Notes under the pieces: generated by a model
The model's input: only the letters and a program-made list of their open reading frames with translations
The model's database searches: none
Told to the model about the DNA's origin: nothing
Part shown: in pieces, positions 21,827-31,185 of the stretch
Position numbering within the stretch: the stretch's first letter is position 1
How the letters are laid out: every line of letters starts with the position of its first letter
Assembly (NCBI GenBank): GCA_013995675.1
Contig: VWRR01000019.1
Location: 1-64,000 of the forward strand
Length of the DNA stretch: 64,000 bases
Source of the DNA: Cyanidiococcus yangmingshanensis
Taxonomy: Eukaryota > Rhodophyta > Bangiophyceae > Cyanidiales > Cyanidiaceae
Reading direction: 5' to 3'
Translations under genes and position numbers: made by a program

Positions 21827-22531
21827 TCATTGGGTTGCAACGCTCTTCGGCGTTCCTCGTAATGCGTCCAACCGATCCAATGTGATCGCAAAAGGCCCTG
21901 GATTCGGATCCATAAGGGTAATCAGAAAGCCCAGGATCCGACGAGTATTCATCATCTCCGCGGAATCGATCACTCGGCCTCCGTATGTCATGGCGAACTC
22001 TGCAAACGGCATGTCGACGACCGAACAACCATCCACAGAAGAGCAAGGCCCGACGCGGAACGGTCGATAAAAGACGGACCGCTCGCGAACTGGGCTCTCG
22101 GTGGCTACGCCAAACAGCCAGCAACGCGGTCTTTCAGACTCATCACGACAGTACAAACGAAAGCAATCGTAGTCGGAGAGGTTGACGCGGAATGGGTAAT
22201 ACAGGGATACGAAATGAGAAGGACGGCCCTGCTGCTGGGCTGCTTTCCCCGACGATACAGCCCCAACGCCACTGGTCGCCGAGACAGCAGGTGCGACGAG
22301 GGTGCCACGAAGTACACGTCCGTCAATCCAGTCTGCACGGCTCTGTCCGCCAGCACTCGAGTCAGTCCATATGGTGCACGGTGCCTGCCGGTGGCGTGTC
22401 CCTCCAGCGGCTGCTTCGTCTCGTCGCGCGAACTGCAGAACGACAACCGAAGCAGCTGGCGGCTCCAGGCTACGCAGTTGCAGCCCGTCTCGCAAGCGCT
22501 GAACTAGCCTCCCTAGAGAGGCTCGCAACAT
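21827..22531 (-). CDS. CIA30-domain protein (NDUFAF1-like)
   Basis: The 234-residue protein starts at the first ATG; a GTG six codons upstream is less likely. The C-terminal half fits the CIA30 galactose-binding-like fold: a GGQS-type segment and RGTL early, NLSDYDCFRLYCR in the middle, and MPFAEFAMTYGGR followed by RRILGFLI and PGPFAITLDRLDALR at the end. In mitochondria NDUFAF1/CIA30 is an assembly factor for complex I; plastid relatives such as HCF173 share the domain. The sequence alone does not decide which role applies. The Arg-rich N-terminus (RASLGRLVQRLRDG) could be a mitochondrial presequence (inference). It is convergent with RPC6 and divergent from CDC123. Confidence 0.6.
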   Translation of the reverse strand: MLRASLGRLVQRLRDGLQLRSLEPPAASVVVLQFARRDEAAAGGTRHRQAPCTIWTDSSAGGQSRADWIDGRVLRGTLVAPAVSATSGVGAVSSGKAAQQQGRPSHFVSLYYPFRVNLSDYDCFRLYCRDESERPRCWLFGVATESPVRERSVFYRPFRVGPCSSVDGCSVVDMPFAEFAMTYGGRVIDSAEMMNTRRILGFLITLMDPNPGPFAITLDRLDALRGTPKSVATQ

Positions 22532-23119
22532 TCGATACGATCCTCTCACAATGTCTATACCGAAACGTTCATCCCGTCAATTGAAACCTTGCTCAAGTCT
22601 GGGTCGTTCGCCAGTCAACAGGCCAGTGGGTAGCGTTTGATGCGTCCCACACTCACTCTCATGCCAACCTGGTCGGTCACAGCGCTTTCGGTGGCCAGCG
22701 CGCAGACCGCGCTCTGTCCAGGAGCGACTTCCTAGCCTGCGTACGCAAGGCATTTTCGGAAACGAAAAGCAGCGCTCCGGAGAGGCGTTCCGAAGCCACT
22801 GACTCGTCGAGGGATAGAGTGAGTCGCTCGCGCTTTGGACTCTGCTGGAGGTCTGCGAAAACCCTCGAGCACCTTGTAAACCGTCCGGAACGAAACCACC
22901 CTTTGCTTGGGAAGGCGACGCTTGGACGAGACCGGTGCTGTTGTGGTGTCTTTTATGGGCAGCATCTCATGTCAGAAGCCGGGTTCGTCGTCTACTAACG
23001 AAATACGTTGGAAGCCGTTGGAACTATCAGGTCATAGCGCTGTTGGTTGAGAGCCGTAACAGCGAGAACGTCGGCTCAACAGACACTGAACGAAATAGGA
23101 ACACGTTCGGCTCACAGCC
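22532..23119. other. Divergent intergenic region, CIA30/CDC123
   Basis: A 588-bp spacer between divergent starts. No motif was recognised. Confidence 0.35.
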
Positions 23120-24061
23120 ATGTCGTCCGATCCGTTTCATCCGCTCTTCTGGGGACCACCTCTCCAGAGCCGCATGCCGCTCACAGTCTACGTTCCCGTA
23201 TCTGACGCGTTCATCAGTGCGCTTCAAAGAGACGCTCCGAACGAAGCCGACTCAACGCAACTGCGTCAGCAGTTCCCGGAGACTGTCGCTGCGCTCGAGC
23301 AGGCAGCACAGACGCTCCTGGAAACATGTGATGGCACCGATGGCTTTTGTCCTAAGCTGAATGGGGTCATGCCATCGGATGCTGGCTGGATCCTTGCCGA
23401 AAACAGGGCTTGTTGTCGCTCATGGGCGGAGGCAGTTTTACTGCTACGTGCATCCGTGCGCGTTGGCGAAGCGGCACGGGCCCTGTCGAGTGAGCCCCCT
23501 GTTCTCGCGCTGCAACGCTGGGAACGCATTCATCCAGCGTACGAGTTTCGGAGCTTCATCTCCAGTGGTCGGGTGATTGCAGTCTGCCAACGGCATCCGC
23601 ATACTGCTTACCCCTTTCTGGCTCAAGAGCGTGATCAGATTGTGGGCGCGATCGCTCATTTCTATCTGGAGGCTGTTCAGCCGCTGCATCCCTCGTTGGC
23701 TGAATGTATCATGGATTGCTATCTCGATGAGGAAAAAGACGTACATCTATTGGATGTAGAGGCATGGAGTGACGATGCGTTATTGCTCTTCCGACCGGAT
23801 GAAATGGCTGAGTTGCGTGACCAGGTTCGTATCGCAGTAGGGTCCGTCTGGCACCAACCAGAAGATGACGACGATTCAGTCCGATCGTTACGAGACGACC
23901 CCATGGGAACGATTTGGTTTCGAAGCGTTGATGAGGGCTTTGCTCCCGTGCCGCCGCTCTGGTTAGAGGCACTTCCTCTCGAATTGCAAGATGAGCATTT
24001 ACGGCCGATGGTAGAGACGCGCACATCTTTGCACGCACCGAACAGCAGTATCGCCCTGTAG
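23120..24061 (+). CDS. CDC123: CDC123 (D123) translation initiation factor eIF2 assembly protein
   Basis: CDC123 is an ATP-grasp protein that binds eIF2-gamma and promotes assembly of the eIF2 heterotrimer in the cytosol. The 313-residue protein carries the family blocks in order: FCPKLNGVMPSDAGWIL (residues 77-92; human FPKLNWSAPRDAYWI), LQRWERIHPAYEFRSFI (131-147), AVCQRH (154-159), and CYLDEEKDVHLLDVEAW (200-216). The last block corresponds to the metal/ATP site that usually reads DFNP; here it is DVEAW, keeping Asp212 but replacing Asn by Glu. The C-terminal acidic segment (EDDDD) is common in the family. The start is in good context (gccATGt). Confidence 0.93.
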   Translation: MSSDPFHPLFWGPPLQSRMPLTVYVPVSDAFISALQRDAPNEADSTQLRQQFPETVAALEQAAQTLLETCDGTDGFCPKLNGVMPSDAGWILAENRACCRSWAEAVLLLRASVRVGEAARALSSEPPVLALQRWERIHPAYEFRSFISSGRVIAVCQRHPHTAYPFLAQERDQIVGAIAHFYLEAVQPLHPSLAECIMDCYLDEEKDVHLLDVEAWSDDALLLFRPDEMAELRDQVRIAVGSVWHQPEDDDDSVRSLRDDPMGTIWFRSVDEGFAPVPPLWLEALPLELQDEHLRPMVETRTSLHAPNSSIAL

Positions 24062-24634
24062 CTAGCGCAAAGCGTCATTGAGCAAGCGAGTTGCGGCCTA
24101 AGGGAAATGTTATGCGCGGTCTTGAAAAGTTGAGGCGGTACATTTCATGACGAATGAATGGAATCCAAATGGTAGAGACGCACGCACGTCACGCTCGCTT
24201 CTGCAGAGGTGCTCAATACCCCTACGTGGTACGCTTGAGCGCGTCTGGTAGGGGGCCAAATACCCAATACATGCGGTGCTTTGGTAATCAACAGGGAGAA
24301 GCTCTATCTCTTTCGCTGACTTTGGATATTCGGAAAGATGCAGAGTCATTCAGACGGACGCAGATGCTTGATTTGGGTGATAAAGGCAGCCGCCGCCAAA
24401 AGCCCTTTGGAACTAGCCTCCCTCTGGTTCCCTAAAGAGCCCTTGAGAACCTGTTGGTCTACTAGCGTATATCGCCAGCGCCATATCTCGATTCTCGTGC
24501 ACGCCAACCATGATTTCAGTCGGACCTGGCAGCGACCTCTCCCAGAAGCCGTGAATCCACTCGTGCGCACATGTTGCGCTACGCCGAGCGAATTGTTGAA
24601 AAGAACCGAATCGGTCCATCGAGGACGAATGATC
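24062..24634. other. Convergent intergenic region, CDC123/VPS2
   Basis: A 573-bp spacer between convergent 3' ends, with no recognisable feature. Confidence 0.35.
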
Positions 24635-25546
24635 TTATTTTTTCAGATTCTCTAGCCGCTGCTCAAGCTCGTCTGGCTCCACACCCATCGAGCCACTTGC
24701 TCTTGGGCGCAAGATACTGCCGCCGCCGCCACCACCACTACCAAACCCGTTCCCGTAACGGTCATTCGAATGGTCATGCCCCGGGGGATCATCATGGTCG
24801 TCATTGGAACGATGTCCGGTTGGTCCCCATCCGTTGCCAGGGTCATGCGGCCGTCGCGTATTCTTGCCGGGAGTCGCTGCGCCGCCACCACCACCAATCG
24901 CGAGCTCTTCTGCATCTGGCAGTGATGCGACACCAGCAGAAAGATCGCGTGCTGCTGGCGCCCGCACAGCACGCGCTGCCGGCGATTGTGGTGCCTCCTC
25001 TAGACGACTCGCGTGCTCCAGCCCTAGCTCATCCAGTACTTGGTTCACCACCTGCTCGGTTTCCTCATTCTCGTCCTCATCAGCGATCGCGTTATCCATC
25101 GCATCGTCGATAACCTCCTGTTTCAGAGAGAGAATCTCACTTTCGCGCTCAAACTCATGTAAAATGTGTCCGATACGAGGCAAGTTCACCTGCCGATTCA
25201 TCAAATGCATCGATTTCACGATCCCGCGCATCGCATTCGTCATCGCCTCACTGGAGCGCATCGTGCTCAGCTGCATCTGTACGCTCTGCATCTGCGAACG
25301 CAGCTCGTACATTTTGGCGATACAGTTACGTACTCGCACAAGATCGCGTGCCGCAATGCGAACTGACTTCATCTGACTCTCTCGAGCGAGCCGTCTGATT
25401 TCGTTCTTGCGCTGCTGCTCGAGGCGCTGCATTTTCATGCGTTCCCGATCGACTTCGCGGACCGCTCGATCGATCGTCCGCTTGTAACGCCGCAGCTTTT
25501 GAGCTGGCGTCTCGCCGTAGCCGAATATGTTTTTCAACGCCTCCAT
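24635..25546 (-). CDS. VPS2: ESCRT-III subunit VPS2/CHMP2
   Basis: A snf7-family protein that polymerises on membranes for budding and scission away from the cytosol and recruits the VPS4 ATPase. The ATG at 25546 gives 303 residues, starting MEALKNIFGYGETP like CHMP2A; an upstream in-frame TTG is not needed. The basic N-terminal core matches CHMP2: RTIDRAVREVDRERMKMQ, AARDLVRVRNCIAKM, MNRQVNLPRIGHILHEFE, then the acidic AIADEDENEETEQVVNQVL. The last residues DELEQRLENLKK form a MIM1 motif for the VPS4 MIT domain. Human CHMP2A has 222 residues. The extra length is a Gly/Asn/Asp/His-rich linker of about 90 residues just before the MIM1. The satellite array begins 530 bp upstream of its start. 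Confidence 0.94.
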   Translation of the reverse strand: MEALKNIFGYGETPAQKLRRYKRTIDRAVREVDRERMKMQRLEQQRKNEIRRLARESQMKSVRIAARDLVRVRNCIAKMYELRSQMQSVQMQLSTMRSSEAMTNAMRGIVKSMHLMNRQVNLPRIGHILHEFERESEILSLKQEVIDDAMDNAIADEDENEETEQVVNQVLDELGLEHASRLEEAPQSPAARAVRAPAARDLSAGVASLPDAEELAIGGGGGAATPGKNTRRPHDPGNGWGPTGHRSNDDHDDPPGHDHSNDRYGNGFGSGGGGGGSILRPRASGSMGVEPDELEQRLENLKK

Positions 25547-26075
25547 TGATGCGGTCCACCGAGACGAGTCGGGTTCTATCAATACTCAAACTACAGACCC
25601 GTTTCTCCCACGCTCAGCCACAAGTATCGCAAGCGAAGGAAGCGCTCCTAACAGACCGCGCACCCTGAACGGAACGCCTACTCGCGCTCGTGACGCCTAC
25701 TCAAAAGCAGTGCTCGACACGAGTCTCCCCCTCTCTCTCTCAAACGAGGAGACCGTGATGGCCTTGCACCCAACGACGCCGAAAAACGAAGCGCTTCCTC
25801 AAACGTCCCGCAAAACCAGTACACGCCTTGGCACAACGCAACTCGTTGACCACTTTCAATACCTGACGAGTTCCTAACCAGAGGGTCGTAACGACAAGAA
25901 GTGGACACGAGCTTCAAGACCACGCGTAACAGCGAGCCAGCAGCGCGCGTGTCCAACCACCGCTCGGGGACCTCGTTCGGACACGCCCGCCAGCAGATGG
26001 CTCGTAACGGTCTGTACGCCGTCTCGTCCCCGATAGCGAGCTGGCCATCGATGCATTCGGGACAGCACCGCTGGC
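25547..26075. other. VPS2 upstream region bordering the satellite
   Basis: A 529-bp unique segment between the VPS2 start and the first satellite unit, presumably containing the VPS2 promoter. A plus-strand frame of 116 codons (25527-25877) overlaps the VPS2 5' end and has no recognisable motif; I do not call it. Confidence 0.4.
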
Positions 26076-29000
26076 GCCAAATCGAAGTATCACCAGAAAT
26101 GGGATCATCATGGAATAAATGCGTCTTCTAGGTCCATGGCATGCCATCATGGGACCCACCACCGCCCAGATCGCTGCATTCCGCGTCAATATAAACGTCG
26201 CATCGTATCGATCGATTGGCCGCCAAATCGAAGTATCACCAGAAATGGGATCATCATGGAATAAATGCGTCTTCTAGGTCCATGGCATGCCATCATGGGA
26301 CCCACCACCGCCCAGATCGCTGCATTCCGCGTCAATATAAACGTCGCATCGTATCGATCGATTGGCCGCCAAATCGAAGTATCACCAGAAATGGGATCAT
26401 CATGGAACAAATGCGTCTTCTAGGTCCATGGCATGCCATCATGGGACCCACCACCGCCCAGATCGCTGCATTCCGCGTCAATATAAACGTCGCATCGTAT
26501 CGATCGATTGGCCGCCAAATCGAAGTATCACCAGAAATGGGATCATCATGGAATAAATGCGTCTTCTAGGTCCATGGCATGCCATCATGGGACCCACCAC
26601 CGCCCAGATCGCTGCATTCCGCGTCAATATAAACGTCGCATCGTATCGATCGATTGGCCGCCAAATCGAAGTATCACCAGAAATGGGATCATCATGGAAT
26701 AAATGCGTCTTCTAGGTCCATGGCATGCCATCATGGGACCCACCACCGCCCAGATCGCTGCATTCCGCGTCAATATAAACGTCGCATCGTATCGATCGAT
26801 TGGCCGCCAAATCGAAGTATCACCAGAAATGGGATCATCATGGAACAAATGCGTCTTCTAGGTCCATGGCATGCCATCATGGGACCCACCACCGCCCAGA
26901 TCGCTGCATTCCGCGTCAATATAAACGTCGCATCGTATCGATCGATTGGCCGCCAAATCGAAGTATCACCAGAAATGGGATCATCATGGAATAAATGCGT
27001 CTTCTAGGTCCATGGCATGCCATCATGGGACCCACCACCGCCCAGATCGCTGCATTCCGCGTCAATATAAACGTCGCATCGTATCGATCGATTGGCCGCC
27101 AAATCGAAGTATCACCAGAAATGGGATCATCATGGAATAAATGCGTCTTCTAGGTCCATGGCATGCCATCATGGGACCCACCACCGCCCAGATCGCTGCA
27201 TTCCGCGTCAATATAAACGTCGCATCGTATCGATCGATTGGCCGCCAAATCGAAGTATCACCAGAAATGGGATCATCATGGAACAAATGCGTCTTCTAGG
27301 TCCATGGCATGCCATCATGGGACCCACCACCGCCCAGATCGCTGCATTCCGCGTCAATATAAACGTCGCATCGTATCGATCGATTGGCCGCCAAATCGAA
27401 GTATCACCAGAAATGGGATCATCATGGAATAAATGCGTCTTCTAGGTCCATGGCATGCCATCATGGGACCCACCACCGCCCAGATCGCTGCATTCCGCGT
27501 CAATATAAACGTCGCATCGTATCGATCGATTGGCCGCCAAATCGAAGTATCACCAGAAATGGGATCATCATGGAACAAATGCGTCTTCTAGGTCCATGGC
27601 ATGCCATCATGGGACCCACCACCGCCCAGATCGCTGCATTCCGCGTCAATATAAACGTCGCATCGTATCGATCGATTGGCCGCCAAATCGAAGTATCACC
27701 AGAAATGGGATCATCATGGAATAAATGCGTCTTCTAGGTCCATGGCATGCCATCATGGGACCCACCACCGCCCAGATCGCTGCATTCCGCGTCAATATAA
27801 ACGTCGCATCGTATCGATCGATTGGCCGCCAAATCGAAGTATCACCAGAAATGGGATCATCATGGAATAAATGCGTCTTCTAGGTCCATGGCATGCCATC
27901 ATGGGACCCACCACCGCCCAGATCGCTGCATTCCGCGTCAATATAAACGTCGCATCGTATCGATCGATTGGCCGCCAAATCGAAGTATCACCAGAAATGG
28001 GATCATCATGGAATAAATGCGTCTTCTAGGTCCATGGCATGCCATCATGGGACCCACCACCGCCCAGATCGCTGCATTCCGCGTCAATATAAACGTCGCA
28101 TCGTATCGATCGATTGGCCGCCAAATCGAAGTATCACCAGAAATGGGATCATCATGGAATAAATGCGTCTTCTAGGTCCATGGCATGCCATCATGGGACC
28201 CACCACCGCCCAGATCGCTGCATTCCGCGTCAATATAAACGTCGCATCGTATCGATCGATTGGCCGCCAAATCGAAGTATCACCAGAAATGGGATCATCA
28301 TGGAACAAATGCGTCTTCTAGGTCCATGGCATGCCATCATGGGACCCACCACCGCCCAGATCGCTGCATTCCGCGTCAATATAAACGTCGCATCGTATCG
28401 ATCGATTGGCCGCCAAATCGAAGTATCACCAGAAATGGGATCATCATGGAATAAATGCGTCTTCTAGGTCCATGGCATGCCATCATGGGACCCACCACCG
28501 CCCAGATCGCTGCATTCCGCGTCAATATAAACGTCGCATCGTATCGATCGATTGGCCGCCAAATCGAAGTATCACCAGAAATGGGATCATCATGGAATAA
28601 ATGCGTCTTCTAGGTCCATGGCATGCCATCATGGGACCCACCACCGCCCAGATCGCTGCATTCCGCGTCAATATAAACGTCGCATCGTATCGATCGATTG
28701 GCCGCCAAATCGAAGTATCACCAGAAATGGGATCATCATGGAACAAATGCGTCTTCTAGGTCCATGGCATGCCATCATGGGACCCACCACCGCCCAGATC
28801 GCTGCATTCCGCGTCAATATAAACGTCGCATCGTATCGATCGATTGGCCGCCAAATCGAAGTATCACCAGAAATGGGATCATCATGGAATAAATGCGTCT
28901 TCTAGGTCCATGGCATGCCATCATGGGACCCACCACCGCCCAGATCGCTGCATTCCGCGTCAATATAAACGTCGCATCGTATCGATCGATTGGCCGCCAA

Positions 29001-31033
29001 ATCGAAGTATCACCAGAAATGGGATCATCATGGAATAAATGCGTCTTCTAGGTCCATGGCATGCCATCATGGGACCCACCACCGCCCAGATCGCTGCATT
29101 CCGCGTCAATATAAACGTCGCATCGTATCGATCGATTGGCCGCCAAATCGAAGTATCACCAGAAATGGGATCATCATGGAATAAATGCGTCTTCTAGGTC
29201 CATGGCATGCCATCATGGGACCCACCACCGCCCAGATCGCTGCATTCCGCGTCAATATAAACGTCGCATCGTATCGATCGATTGGCCGCCAAATCGAAGT
29301 ATCACCAGAAATGGGATCATCATGGAACAAATGCGTCTTCTAGGTCCATGGCATGCCATCATGGGACCCACCACCGCCCAGATCGCTGCATTCCGCGTCA
29401 ATATAAACGTCGCATCGTATCGATCGATTGGCCGCCAAATCGAAGTATCACCAGAAATGGGATCATCATGGAATAAATGCGTCTTCTAGGTCCATGGCAT
29501 GCCATCATGGGACCCACCACCGCCCAGATCGCTGCATTCCGCGTCAATATAAACGTCGCATCGTATCGATCGATTGGCCGCCAAATCGAAGTATCACCAG
29601 AAATGGGATCATCATGGAATAAATGCGTCTTCTAGGTCCATGGCATGCCATCATGGGACCCACCACCGCCCAGATCGCTGCATTCCGCGTCAATATAAAC
29701 GTCGCATCGTATCGATCGATTGGCCGCCAAATCGAAGTATCACCAGAAATGGGATCATCATGGAACAAATGCGTCTTCTAGGTCCATGGCATGCCATCAT
29801 GGGACCCACCACCGCCCAGATCGCTGCATTCCGCGTCAATATAAACGTCGCATCGTATCGATCGATTGGCCGCCAAATCGAAGTATCACCAGAAATGGGA
29901 TCATCATGGAATAAATGCGTCTTCTAGGTCCATGGCATGCCATCATGGGACCCACCACCGCCCAGATCGCTGCATTCCGCGTCAATATAAACGTCGCATC
30001 GTATCGATCGATTGGCCGCCAAATCGAAGTATCACCAGAAATGGGATCATCATGGAATAAATGCGTCTTCTAGGTCCATGGCATGCCATCATGGGACCCA
30101 CCACCGCCCAGATCGCTGCATTCCGCGTCAATATAAACGTCGCATCGTATCGATCGATTGGCCGCCAAATCGAAGTATCACCAGAAATGGGATCATCATG
30201 GAACAAATGCGTCTTCTAGGTCCATGGCATGCCATCATGGGACCCACCACCGCCCAGATCGCTGCATTCCGCGTCAATATAAACGTCGCATCGTATCGAT
30301 CGATTGGCCGCCAAATCGAAGTATCACCAGAAATGGGATCATCATGGAACAAATGCGTCTTCTAGGTCCATGGCATGCCATCATGGGACCCACCACCGCC
30401 CAGATCGCTGCATTCCGCGTCAATATAAACGTCGCATCGTATCGATCGATTGGCCGCCAAATCGAAGTATCACCAGAAATGGGATCATCATGGAATAAAT
30501 GCGTCTTCTAGGTCCATGGCATGCCATCATGGGACCCACCACCGCCCAGATCGCTGCATTCCGCGTCAATATAAACGTCGCATCGTATCGATCGATTGGC
30601 CGCCAAATCGAAGTATCACCAGAAATGGGATCATCATGGAATAAATGCGTCTTCTAGGTCCATGGCATGCCATCATGGGACCCACCACCGCCCAGATCGC
30701 TGCATTCCGCGTCAATATAAACGTCGCATCGTATCGATCGATTGGCCGCCAAATCGAAGTATCACCAGAAATGGGATCATCATGGAACAAATGCGTCTTC
30801 TAGGTCCATGGCATGCCATCATGGGACCCACCACCGCCCAGATCGCTGCATTCCGCGTCAATATAAACGTCGCATCGTATCGATCGATTGGCCGCCAAAT
30901 CGAAGTATCACCAGAAATGGGATCATCATGGAATAAATGCGTCTTCTAGGTCCATGGCATGCCATCATGGGACCCACCACCGCCCAGATCGCTGCATTCC
31001 GCGTCAATATAAACGTCGCATCGTATCGATCGA
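26076..31033. repeat. Satellite array: about 34 copies of a 146-bp unit
   Basis: 4,958 bp made of head-to-tail 146-bp units (33.96 copies). By eye the units are identical except for one site, T or C in atggaaYaaatg (26116 in unit 1). C occurs in 11 units: 3, 6, 9, 11, 16, 19, 23, 26, 29, 30 and 33. Each unit contains a TATAAA, a perfect 12-bp palindrome atggcatgccat (26136-26147 in unit 1), a perfect 10-bp palindrome atcgatcgat (26207-26216) and ATTGG (reverse CCAAT). Since 146 is not a multiple of three, no frame runs beyond about 117 codons, so it is not protein-coding. The near-perfect identity implies recent expansion or active homogenisation. The array fills the divergent spacer between VPS2 and the ASNSD1-like gene. 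True copy number depends on assembly. Confidence 0.98.
26190..26195 (+). promoter_or_regulatory. TATAAA in satellite unit (recurs every 146 bp; last at 31008)
   Basis: The word tataaa occurs at the same place in each unit, in an otherwise mixed-composition context (cgtcaatataaacg). The last copy, 31008-31013, lies 178 bp upstream of the ASNSD1-like start codon on the sense strand, a plausible distance for a core promoter plus leader. Function is inference. Confidence 0.3.
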
Positions 31034-31185
31034 ACTGGAACCTGTTCGCGCAAATACACCAGCTTGAAAACCCTGTTGGTGAAACGAAGGTCATGCTGGG
31101 CGCAACTGATAGGATTCGATTCGATCATCGTTTCCAAGAGGATCAACGTACTCTAATCAGGCCGATCAACTCTTAATGCAGGAGA

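Noticed and set aside
25527-25877. 116-codon plus-strand frame overlapping the VPS2 start
   Set aside because: It overlaps the opposite-strand VPS2 5' end and has no motif or relative that I recognise.
26216-30949. Repeated 64- and 117-codon frames in the satellite as a multicopy gene family
   Set aside because: They are phase products of the 146-bp unit, which is not a multiple of three; they shift frame each unit and lack any coding signal.
26076-31033. CRISPR array
   Set aside because: There are no short repeats with unique spacers; the whole 146-bp unit is repeated without variable spacers, and the neighbours are eukaryotic genes.
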